Source of the DNA: Micromonospora noduli
GTDB taxonomy: Bacteria > Actinomycetota > Actinomycetes > Mycobacteriales > Micromonosporaceae
Direction: 5' to 3'
NCBI RefSeq assembly: GCF_003264365.1
Contig: NZ_PYAK01000022.1
Span: 1 to 64,000, forward strand
DNA length: 64,000 nt
The notes below the pieces were generated by a model. That model searched no databases. It saw nothing but the letters and a program-made list of their open reading frames with translations, and was not told where the DNA came from. The position numbers were made by a program, and so were the translations under genes. How positions within the stretch are numbered: position 1 is the first letter of the stretch; every line of letters starts with the position of its first letter. Positions 1 through 6,746 of the stretch are shown piece after piece.

Positions 1-2
1 CC

Positions 3-338
3 GCGGCGGCGGTCGCCGCGGCCGACCCGCCGCTGCTGGTCCGCGGCGACCTGGTGGACGACCTGCCGGCGCTGGCCGCGCGGGCGCCGGCCGACGCGAC
101 GCTGGTGGTCTTCCACACGTCAGTGCTCTATCAGGTGCCGCCCCCGCGCCGCGACGCGTTCGTCCGGTTGGTCCGCGAGTTGCCGGGGCACTGGGTGGCG
201 AACGAGGGGCCGGAGGTGCTCCGGTACGACGGGCTGCCCGACCCACCGAGCGACGTGCTGCACAACGTCCTCGCCCTCGACGGAAAGCCGCTGGCCTGGG
301 CCAGAGGCCACGGCCAGGCGCTGACCTGGTTCGGCTGA
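3..338 (+). CDS. DUF2332 family protein, C-terminal part only
   Basis: The reading frame is open from the window edge to a TGA at 336-338, so only about the last 111 residues are present. The visible sequence contains DLVDDLPALAARAP, then a hydrophobic strand reading VVFHTSVLYQVP, and a C-terminal stretch ending in a GHG...W pattern. This resembles the C-terminus of DUF2332 proteins, an actinobacterial and proteobacterial family of about 330 residues with no established function; that assignment rests on recalled family sequence. Nothing in this fragment suggests a catalytic site. The next gene lies on the opposite strand and converges on it with a gap of about 30 bases and no obvious hairpin. 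Confidence 0.7.
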   Translation, partial: AAAVAAADPPLLVRGDLVDDLPALAARAPADATLVVFHTSVLYQVPPPRRDAFVRLVRELPGHWVANEGPEVLRYDGLPDPPSDVLHNVLALDGKPLAWARGHGQALTWFG

Positions 339-370
339 CGTCACCAAGCCGCTCTTTCGACGCGGTCAGC

Positions 371-1312
371 TCAACGAGCCGGCTCGGGCATCCGGTGGCG
401 CAGGGCCCGGATGAACCAGTCCACCGCTGGCACCGTCGCGTCGCCGGCGGACCAGCCGTTGAGCACCGCCAACAGGTCGAGGTAGCGGTCCCGGCGGGGG
501 TCGTTGGCCGCCACCAGCCGTTCGAGCAACCGCCGACGCAGGTCGCCCTCGTCGGAGTGACCGTGCAGGCTCGCGTATCGGCTGGTGACGGCTGCGACCA
601 CCGGATCGGCGTCCGGGCTGCCCGGGTCGAGACCAGCGGCGAGGGCGGGGGCCACCGCGTCCCGGACCACCGCGACGGCGTCCGGGCGGGGCAGCCCCGG
701 GACGTCGTGGTCGGCGGCGTGCTGTCGCGCCAGCCGCCGCATCCGGGCCCGGAACTCCGGCTCCCGGCACAGCTCGGCCAGCTCCAGCCACGCCTCGACC
801 TGCTCGGTGCTGGGGTCGTCGGGAAGCTCAGGTGTCATCGAGACGATCACACCCGGGTATGCGGGCCGGTCGCCGAGGCCGGCGAAGACGCTGTCCAGGA
901 AGTCGGCCACCAACTGCCCCCGTTCCCGGGTGGTGAGCCGGGCCAGCCGGTGCAGCTCGTCCACCTCGGCCGGGCCCGACCCACGCCTCGCCGCGGCGGT
1001 GAGCACCGCCTGGCGCAGCCGCAGCACCCGGATCTGCACGGCCAACGCCTCGGCGTGCGCGGCGGCGACCTCGGGCAGGGGTACCTCGTGATCGACCACC
1101 CGCCGGATGGTGGCCAGGTCCAGGCCCAGGTCACGCAGCGTCCGAACCAGCTCCAACCGGGCCACGGCCGCCGGGCCGTACCGCCGGTATCCGGCCGGGC
1201 TCCGGTCCGTCGGCGGTACGACCCCGCTGTCGGCGTAGTACCGGATGGTCTTGACGCTCAGGCCGGTCCGTCGGGCCAGGTCGCCGATCGTGTGAAACGT
1301 CTGCCCGCTCAT
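371..1312 (-). CDS. MerR family transcriptional regulator
   Basis: A 313-residue protein starting at ATG. Its N-terminus carries a canonical MerR winged helix-turn-helix (residues ~7-75: TIGDLARRTGLSVKTIRYY, then GYRRY and an LRDLGLDLATIRRVV helix). It continues into a long helical C-terminal region of ~230 residues with no cysteine cluster, so it is probably not a metal sensor. The C-terminal part could bind a small ligand as in BmrR/TipA-like regulators, but no known effector fold is recognisable. It is the last gene of a probable three-gene minus-strand operon (reductase, alpha/beta hydrolase, regulator; gaps of 3 and 33 bases) and may control that operon. MerR proteins usually bind a 19-20 bp spacer promoter; none was identified here. 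Confidence 0.85.
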   Translation of the reverse strand: MSGQTFHTIGDLARRTGLSVKTIRYYADSGVVPPTDRSPAGYRRYGPAAVARLELVRTLRDLGLDLATIRRVVDHEVPLPEVAAAHAEALAVQIRVLRLRQAVLTAAARRGSGPAEVDELHRLARLTTRERGQLVADFLDSVFAGLGDRPAYPGVIVSMTPELPDDPSTEQVEAWLELAELCREPEFRARMRRLARQHAADHDVPGLPRPDAVAVVRDAVAPALAAGLDPGSPDADPVVAAVTSRYASLHGHSDEGDLRRRLLERLVAANDPRRDRYLDLLAVLNGWSAGDATVPAVDWFIRALRHRMPEPAR

Positions 1313-1345
1313 GCCCCCACCCTCGCGTCTCCCCCCGGTGGAGAC

Positions 1346-2203
1346 TCAAGCACCATCCGGACCGGCGAGGAACGCCGCGACCGTCGCGGTGAACGCCTCG
1401 GCGTCGTCCAGCCATGGGTAGTGCCCGCCGCCCGGCTGAACTACCAGCTCGGCGCGGGGGATCAGCTCGGCGAACCGGGTCACCAGGCCCGGCGGTGCGG
1501 CCAGGTCGACCGCGCCGGCGAGCAGCAGCACCGGGCCTCGATGTGCGGCGAGCGCCGCACGGGTGGCCGGCGGATCGAAGGCGCCTTCGGAGCTGAAGAT
1601 CACTGCCAGCTCCTCGTTGCGCTGACCGGACTCCGCGGCCTGGTGGACCTGAGCGGCCGTGTCCCACCGGCCGTACAAGAACGGCGCGATCTCCTGCTTG
1701 GAGTCTGGCCCGGCCCGACCCGAGAGGATGGACTCCAACGCCGCCGCTGCCACCGGAAACCACGGCTCGCCGGCCCGGGCCTCGGTGACCTCCTGGCGCT
1801 GCGCGGCGGTCACCTCCAGCCCGACCGCTCGGATGCTCGGGTTGACCAGCGCGAGTCGGCCCACCCGATCGGGGTGCCGGGTCAGGTACTGCAGAGCCAG
1901 GTTGGCGCCGGCAGAGTGCCCGAGCAGATCCAGCCGGTCGAGGCCCAGATGCCCGCGCAGCGCCTCCACATCGTCGACCATGCGGTCGCAGCGGTACGTC
2001 GAGACGTCCGCCGGTGCCGCCGAACGACCGGTGCCTCGCGGATCGAGGATGACCAGCGTCCGGTGCGCGCCCAGACCGCCGAGGTCACCGAGGTACGCGG
2101 AGTCGCGCATCGGCCCGCCCGGCAGGCAGACCAGCGGGTCTCCGACTCCGACCGTCCGGTACGCGAGGGCGGTCCCGTCGATCGCGGTGAAGGTGGTGAT
2201 CAT
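1346..2203 (-). CDS. Alpha/beta hydrolase
   Basis: 285 residues, ATG start. The fold is shown by the oxyanion region LVCLPGGPMRDS, the ILDPRGTGRS strand-turn, the nucleophile elbow GHSAGANLALQ (Ser inside G-H-S-A-G), a late Asp region (LLLAGAVDLAAP) and a C-terminal His in GGGHYPWLDD. The set is typical of the proline iminopeptidase / haloperoxidase-like branch of small hydrolases; the substrate cannot be read from sequence. It starts only 3 bases after the stop of the upstream reductase-like gene, so translation is probably coupled. The reductase and a MerR regulator flank it in the same orientation, which suggests a small detoxification or modification operon. Confidence 0.85.
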   Translation of the reverse strand: MITTFTAIDGTALAYRTVGVGDPLVCLPGGPMRDSAYLGDLGGLGAHRTLVILDPRGTGRSAAPADVSTYRCDRMVDDVEALRGHLGLDRLDLLGHSAGANLALQYLTRHPDRVGRLALVNPSIRAVGLEVTAAQRQEVTEARAGEPWFPVAAAALESILSGRAGPDSKQEIAPFLYGRWDTAAQVHQAAESGQRNEELAVIFSSEGAFDPPATRAALAAHRGPVLLLAGAVDLAAPPGLVTRFAELIPRAELVVQPGGGHYPWLDDAEAFTATVAAFLAGPDGA

Positions 2204-2206
2204 CGG

Positions 2207-2770
2207 TCAGCGGACCCGCTCGTGGCGGAGCAGGACCACGCCGTTGCCGAAGACCCGGCTCTCCACCAGCCGCAGACCGGCCGGGGTCTCGGCGTCGGGG
2301 AAGAGTCGGCGGCCCCGACCGAGCAACACCGGGTGGATGTAGATCCGGTACTCGTCGATCAGGTCGTGCCGGGCGAACGTCGCGGCCAGGTCGGCCCCAC
2401 CGAGCGCCAGGTCGCCGCCCGGTTCGGCGGTGAGCTTGCGGACCTGCTCGACGTCGACCTCGTGCACGACAGTGGCGTTCCAGTCGGCGTGGTCGAGGGT
2501 GCGCGAGTAGACGATCTTCGGCATGTCCCGCCAGATCCGGGCGAACTCGCGCTCCGGGCCGCTGGCGGTCGGGTCCTGATCGGCGGTCGGCCAGTAGGCG
2601 GCCATCAGCTCGTGGCTGACCCGGCCGCTGAGGAACCCGCCCATCGGGGCGATCACATCGTTGAAGTGCTGGTGCAATTCCTCGTCGACCTGGTGCCAGC
2701 CGATGTCGCCGCCCGGACCCTCGAAGAACCCGTCCAACGACAGACTCATCTGCACAACGATCTTTCGCAT
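2207..2770 (-). CDS. Dihydrofolate reductase / RibD C-terminal family protein
   Basis: 187 residues beginning MRKIVVQMSLSLDGFFEG, the standard opening of RibD_C-type proteins (YyaP/YwjB group), followed by a GFLSGRVSHELM segment and a C-terminal strand set ending GNGVVLLRHERV. Such proteins bind NAD(P)H in a DHFR-like fold; most are uncharacterised and are not the housekeeping DHFR. The frame stays open far upstream, but the ATG at 2770 is chosen because homologues begin there and a GGAGGGG ribosome-binding sequence sits just before it. It is the first gene of the operon with the hydrolase and MerR regulator. Confidence 0.8.
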   Translation of the reverse strand: MRKIVVQMSLSLDGFFEGPGGDIGWHQVDEELHQHFNDVIAPMGGFLSGRVSHELMAAYWPTADQDPTASGPEREFARIWRDMPKIVYSRTLDHADWNATVVHEVDVEQVRKLTAEPGGDLALGGADLAATFARHDLIDEYRIYIHPVLLGRGRRLFPDAETPAGLRLVESRVFGNGVVLLRHERVR

Positions 2771-2907
2771 CGTTTCCCCTCCGTATGCGTCGACGGGTGT
2801 CAAACCCGATCGTCGTCGGACCGTACGACGAAACGACCGCTCGCCGCGACGACGCCGGGGCATGTCGCCGGATCCCAGGCGGCGGGAGGCCGACCACGAA
2901 CCGTCCC

Positions 2908-2913
2908 TAGACT
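2908..2913 (+). promoter_or_regulatory. Candidate leaderless promoter -10 box (TAGACT)
   Basis: TAGACT (fits TANNNT) lies seven bases before the GTG at 2921 and no Shine-Dalgarno sequence is present. Transcription would then start at or within a base or two of the start codon. The same TAGACT hexamer sits immediately before dxs (35951) and before the membrane protein gene at 39359. Confidence 0.55.
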
Positions 2914-2920
2914 GCTGTGG

Positions 2921-3181
2921 GTGACCGGAGAGCGACGACCCCTGGCCGACCGGCCGCTCACCGAGCCGCACCCGTCCCGGCTGCCGTCCGAACACCCCGA
3001 CCGAACCCGGATCCTCGCCGCGCACACCGCCGCGTTGGCCGCCGGTGAGGCCGGTTACCTCGACCCGGCGAGCGGGCTGTTCGTGCTCAGCGCCGGGTTC
3101 CTGGCCCGCCGCGGCACGTGCTGCGGGCGCGGCTGCCGGCACTGTCCGTACGTGGACGATCCACCCTCGGAACAGGCGTAG
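2921..3181 (+). CDS. DUF5522-like small cysteine-rich protein
   Basis: 86 residues. The C-terminal half has the signature H-x-x-A-x-x-x-GE-x-GYxDPxSGLFV followed by ARRGTCCGRGCRHCPY, i.e. four clustered cysteines plus histidine that could bind a metal. This is the DUF5522 pattern as I recall it; the function is unknown. The same frame is open for over 2.5 kb upstream, but that stretch is the antisense shadow of the minus-strand genes. The GTG at 2921 is preferred because a TAGACT -10 box lies seven bases upstream, consistent with a leaderless transcript. The lipoprotein gene follows 92 bases downstream. Confidence 0.75.
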   Translation: MTGERRPLADRPLTEPHPSRLPSEHPDRTRILAAHTAALAAGEAGYLDPASGLFVLSAGFLARRGTCCGRGCRHCPYVDDPPSEQA

Positions 3182-3273
3182 ACGAGGACTTCCGCGCGAC
3201 AGCGACACCCCGTACGGTGTCCGACGGACATGTGGCGGGCGCCTTCCGCCGTCGGTCGGCGAGAGGGTGGAGT

Positions 3274-3822
3274 GTGCGCGGGCGGATCGTGATCGCCGGG
3301 CTTGCCGGGCTGCTGGTGAGTGGCTGTGCCGACGAGGCGGAACCGGCGGCGGTGCCACCGCCGGTGCCGATCGCGGTGGACGTGGCGGCGGCCTCCTCGG
3401 GCGGTGCCTGCCGTCTGCTGGACTTCGCGGTGATCGAGCAGGTGGTGAAGGTCCGCTTCGACGTGGCGGCGGCCAGCGAACAGGGCGACACCCACACCTG
3501 TGTGGTCCGGGCCGCGGGTGCCACCCTGCCGGAGCTGACACTCAGCGTGACCGAGACCACTATCGACAAGGCCAGCTTCGGCGCGGACGTGGTGCCGGAC
3601 AAGGCGGCGAAGGTCACCGGGCTGGGTCAGCAGGCGTACAAGCGGACCACCGCCGCGGCGAGCGGGCACGGGCCGGTCGCCGAGGTGGGCTGGCTGGCCG
3701 GCGACGGACGGCTGGCCACGGTGAGCTGGACCACGGCCCGTGGCAGTGAGCGCTCGGCGGTGGAGAAGCTGACCGGTGACCTGACGGCGTTGGCGAAAAA
3801 GGTGGACACCCGGGCGTTGTGA
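3274..3822 (+). CDS. Putative secreted lipoprotein of unknown function
   Basis: 182 residues from GTG 3274, which is preceded by GAGAGG at good spacing. The N-terminus is a short basic segment, a hydrophobic core (IVIAGLAGLLVSG) and a lipobox LVSGC, so Cys ~17 would be lipidated and the protein anchored outside the membrane. The mature part begins with an Ala/Pro-rich tether and contains two well separated cysteines (GACRLLD and THTCVVR), as in DUF3558-like mycobacterial and actinobacterial lipoproteins; that comparison is tentative. A longer in-frame start at 3118 would bury the signal peptide and is rejected. Its stop codon lies inside a hairpin shared with the convergent ideR gene. Confidence 0.7.
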   Translation: MRGRIVIAGLAGLLVSGCADEAEPAAVPPPVPIAVDVAAASSGGACRLLDFAVIEQVVKVRFDVAAASEQGDTHTCVVRAAGATLPELTLSVTETTIDKASFGADVVPDKAAKVTGLGQQAYKRTTAAASGHGPVAEVGWLAGDGRLATVSWTTARGSERSAVEKLTGDLTALAKKVDTRAL

Positions 3823-3832
3823 CGCCCGGGTG
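3807..3832. terminator. Bidirectional hairpin terminator, lipoprotein / ideR
   Basis: A perfect 10-bp stem (CACCCGGGCG at 3807-3816 and its complement at 3823-3832) with a 6-base loop. The lipoprotein stop codon TGA (3820-3822) is in the loop. It sits between convergent genes. There is no long T run, which is common for actinobacterial hairpin terminators. Confidence 0.6.
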
Positions 3833-3841
3833 CCCGATTGA

Positions 3842-4531
3842 TCAGTTGGCGGCGACGAAGACCCGGGAGGCGACCTCGCGGGGCAGCCGCACCCGGTCAC
3901 CGGAGCGGTCGATCGACACCCCGTCGCGCTCCTGGGCCACGGTCACCGTGGCACCCGGGTCGACACCAGCGGCGTGCAGTTGGCGCAGCACGTCGGCGTC
4001 CTTCTGCACGCTCTCGCAGATCCGGCGCACCACGACCGACCCGGAGAGGCCGGGGAAGGCCAGGTTGCGCTCGCCCTCGGCGGCCTCGGTGGTCTCCGCC
4101 GCCGGCGAACCCAGCTCCTGAAGCCCGGGGATCGGGTTGCCGTACGGGGAACGGGTCGGCCGGTTGAGCAGGTCGTAGACCCGCTTCTCCACCGCGTCGC
4201 TCATCACGTGCTCCCAACGGCAGGCCTCTTCGTGGGCCTCCTCGTAGGGCATGCCGATGACGTTGACCAGCAGCAGCTCGGCGAGGCGGTGCTTGCGCAT
4301 CACGGACACGGCGCTGCCGCGACCCAGGGCGGTGAGCGTCAGGTGCCGGTCTCCCTCGACGGTGAGCAGGCCGTCGCGCTCCATCCGGGCGACGGTCTGG
4401 CTCACTGTGGGGCCACTCTGCTGCAGCCTCTCGGCGATCCGGGCACGCAGCGGTGGCACCCCCTCTTCTTCCAACTCGAGGATGGTGCGCAGGTACATTT
4501 CGGTCGTGTCGACCAGGTCGTGAGACTTCAT
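3842..4531 (-). CDS. ideR: Iron-dependent transcriptional repressor (DtxR/IdeR family)
   Basis: 229 residues starting MKSHDLVDTTEMYLRTILELEEEG, nearly the textbook IdeR/DtxR opening. The N-terminal winged helix (RARIAERLQQSGPTVSQTV) reads DNA. The dimerisation domain carries the metal ligands, including Cys ~104 in EEACRWEHVM. A C-terminal SH3-like (FeoA-type) domain begins near residue 150. The family binds Fe(II) and represses siderophore and uptake genes while activating iron storage. An upstream in-frame ATG would add 67 residues unlike any family member, so 4531 is used; GGAGGG lies upstream of it. It is divergent from the sulfurtransferase gene. In mycobacteria ideR lies beside sigB, and here a sigB-like gene is 6 kb away on the same strand. 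Confidence 0.92.
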   Translation of the reverse strand: MKSHDLVDTTEMYLRTILELEEEGVPPLRARIAERLQQSGPTVSQTVARMERDGLLTVEGDRHLTLTALGRGSAVSVMRKHRLAELLLVNVIGMPYEEAHEEACRWEHVMSDAVEKRVYDLLNRPTRSPYGNPIPGLQELGSPAAETTEAAEGERNLAFPGLSGSVVVRRICESVQKDADVLRQLHAAGVDPGATVTVAQERDGVSIDRSGDRVRLPREVASRVFVAAN

Positions 4532-4631
4532 GAGATCAGCGGCCCTCCGGTGCACGATGTTACCTCGGGGAACGGCTGGTGACCTTCGCCGAACCGCGTG
4601 CTGTCTACGCGGATGGTGTTGGATGGTCGCC

Positions 4632-5492
4632 ATGTCCGGTACCCAGGAGCCGTTGGTCGAGGTCGACCGGCTCGTCGCCGAGCTCGACCAGGCCGATCCG
4701 CCCACCCTGCTCGACGTCCGTTGGCGGCTCATCGGCCCGCCCGGGCGCGACGACTACGTCGCCGGCCACCTGCCCGGGGCGGTCTTCGTCGACCTGGACA
4801 CCGCGCTCTGCGGGGTGCCGGGCACCGGCGGTCGGCACCCGTTGCCCGACCCGGCCGCGTTGCAGGCCGCGCTACGGGCCGCCGGCGTCCGCGCCGGTCA
4901 CCCCTTGGTGGTGTACGACGGCGGCGACGGCATGGCCGCCGCGCGGGCCTGGTGGACGCTGCGCTGGGCGGGTCACCGGCCGGTGCGCCTGCTGCACGGC
5001 GGCTACCCCGCCTGGGTCGCCGCCGGCCGGTCCGTCTCCACCGACGCGCCCGCCCCGACCCCCGGTGACGTCGTGGTGCGCCCCGGTGACCTCCCGGTGC
5101 TCGACGCCGGGCAGGCCGCCGCGCTGGCCGCCGCGGACGACGCCGTGCTGCTCGACGTACGGGCGGCGCCCCGCTACCGGGGCGAGGTCGAGCCGATCGA
5201 CCCGGTGGCCGGGCACGTGCCGGGAGCGGCGAACCTGCCCGCCGGGGAGTACATCGGGCCGGACGGCCGTTTCCTGGCCGCCGACCTGCTGAGCGAGCGG
5301 TTCGCCGCCGCCGGGGTGACCGAGGGGCGGGCCGTCGGGGCGTACTGCGGCTCGGGGGTGACCGCCGCCCAGGCGGTGCTCGCGCTGCACCTGGCCGGCC
5401 GCACGGACGCCGCGCTCTACGTTGGATCGTGGAGCAACTGGGTGGCGGACCCGGCCCGACCGGTCGCCTCCGGGTCGACACCCGGCCGCTGA
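4632..5492 (+). CDS. Sulfurtransferase (tandem rhodanese domains)
   Basis: 286 residues with two rhodanese domains. The first (residues ~1-135) keeps the fold motifs (LLDVRW, GHLPGAVFVD) but has Asp in place of the catalytic Cys in its loop (VVYDGGDGMAA), so it is inactive. The second (~150-280) has the active-site Cys ~239 in AYCGSGVTAA. This is the architecture of thiosulfate:cyanide and 3-mercaptopyruvate sulfurtransferases (SseA-type). The loop CGSGVT fits that group, but the donor substrate cannot be fixed from sequence. ATG 4632 follows TTGGAT by seven bases and lacks a Shine-Dalgarno sequence, so it may be leaderless. It is followed 48 bases later by the acuC-like gene on the same strand. 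Confidence 0.85.
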   Translation: MSGTQEPLVEVDRLVAELDQADPPTLLDVRWRLIGPPGRDDYVAGHLPGAVFVDLDTALCGVPGTGGRHPLPDPAALQAALRAAGVRAGHPLVVYDGGDGMAAARAWWTLRWAGHRPVRLLHGGYPAWVAAGRSVSTDAPAPTPGDVVVRPGDLPVLDAGQAAALAAADDAVLLDVRAAPRYRGEVEPIDPVAGHVPGAANLPAGEYIGPDGRFLAADLLSERFAAAGVTEGRAVGAYCGSGVTAAQAVLALHLAGRTDAALYVGSWSNWVADPARPVASGSTPGR

Positions 5493-5540
5493 CCAGCGCG
5501 TGCGGTGGGCCGGCGCCGATCCTCGTGCGACGATGGGCTC

Positions 5541-6722
5541 ATGTCCGACGACACGGTTGTGGTGTGGGACGAGTCGCTGCTCGCCTACGACATGGGTGAC
5601 CATCCACTCGACCCGGTCCGGGTGGAGCTGACCATCGCGCTCGCCCGCGAGCTGGGCATCCTGAGTCGGCCCGGGGTGCGCATGGTCAAGCCGGAGCCCG
5701 CCGACGATGCCCTGCTCACCAGGGTGCACGCGCCGGCCTACCTCGCCGCGGTGCGTAACGCGCCGCGCGACCCGCTCTTCGCCGGGTACGGGCTGGGCAC
5801 CTCCGACAACCCGGTCTTCGAGGGTATGCACGAGTCCAGCGCGCTCATCGCCGGCGCGACGGTGGCCGCCGCCGAGGCGGTCTGGCGCGGCGACGCCCGG
5901 CGGGCGGTGAACGTGGCCGGTGGGCTGCACCACGCGATGTCCGCCCGAGCCTCCGGCTTCTGCGTCTACAACGACCCCGCGGTGGCCATCGCCCGCCTGC
6001 TCGACCTGGGCGCCGAGCGGGTCGCGTACGTGGACGTCGACGTGCATCACGGCGACGGAGTGCAGGACATCTTCTGGAACGACCCGCGTGTGCTGACGGT
6101 CAGCGTGCACGAGACCCCGCTGGCGCTCTTCCCGGGCACGGGTTTCCCGGACGAGACGGGTGGGCCGGGTGCGCAGGGCACCGCTGTCAACATGCCGTTG
6201 CCGCCCGGTGTCGACGACAGCGGCTGGCAGCGCGCGTTCCACGCGATAGTGCCGTCGGTGCTGCGCGCGTTCCGGCCGCAGGTGCTGGTCAGCCAGTGCG
6301 GCGCCGACGGGCACCGGTTGGATCCGCTCGCCGACCTGAACCTGACGGTGGACGGGCAGCGGGCCACCTACCTGGCGATGCGGGCGCTCGCCGACGAGCT
6401 GTGCGACGGCCGGTGGGTGGCCACCGGCGGCGGCGGGTACGCGCTCGTCGAGGTGGTGCCCCGGGCCTGGAGTCACCTGCTGGCCGTGGCCACCGGTGAT
6501 CCGATCGATCCGGCCACGCTCACCCCACCCGCGTGGCGGGACCTGGTCGCCTCCCGAAATCTGGGCCGGGAGGTGCCGCTGCGGATGACCGACGACGCCG
6601 ACCCGTCGTACGAGCCGTGGCAGCCGACCGGTGAGCCGAACGCGGTGGACCGGGCGATCGCGGCCACCCGCAAGACGGTCTTCCCGCTGCTCGGGCTCGA
6701 CCCGCACGATCCACGGGACTGA
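5541..6722 (+). CDS. acuC: Acetoin-utilisation / histone-deacetylase family deacetylase (AcuC-like)
   Basis: 393 residues of the arginase/deacetylase superfamily. Zinc and catalytic motifs are visible: GGLHHAMSARASGFC, then YVDVDVHHGDGVQDIFW (Asp and His zinc ligands) and QCGADGHRLDPLADL late in the protein. In Bacillus subtilis AcuC removes acetyl groups from acetyl-CoA synthetase. Only 24 bases downstream is a Pat-type protein acetyltransferase, so the two genes look like a matched pair of lysine-acylation eraser and writer. The start ATG 5541 lies six bases after GACGAT with no ribosome-binding site. A start 12 codons upstream is open but unsupported. Confidence 0.88.
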   Translation: MSDDTVVVWDESLLAYDMGDHPLDPVRVELTIALARELGILSRPGVRMVKPEPADDALLTRVHAPAYLAAVRNAPRDPLFAGYGLGTSDNPVFEGMHESSALIAGATVAAAEAVWRGDARRAVNVAGGLHHAMSARASGFCVYNDPAVAIARLLDLGAERVAYVDVDVHHGDGVQDIFWNDPRVLTVSVHETPLALFPGTGFPDETGGPGAQGTAVNMPLPPGVDDSGWQRAFHAIVPSVLRAFRPQVLVSQCGADGHRLDPLADLNLTVDGQRATYLAMRALADELCDGRWVATGGGGYALVEVVPRAWSHLLAVATGDPIDPATLTPPAWRDLVASRNLGREVPLRMTDDADPSYEPWQPTGEPNAVDRAIAATRKTVFPLLGLDPHDPRD

Positions 6723-6746
6723 GCCGGGCCGGGGGAGGGCGTTCCG

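Noticed and set aside
395..3181. 928-codon open frame on the plus strand
   Set aside because: Nearly all of it is antisense to the MerR, hydrolase and reductase genes. Only the last 86 codons (from 2921) match a real family.
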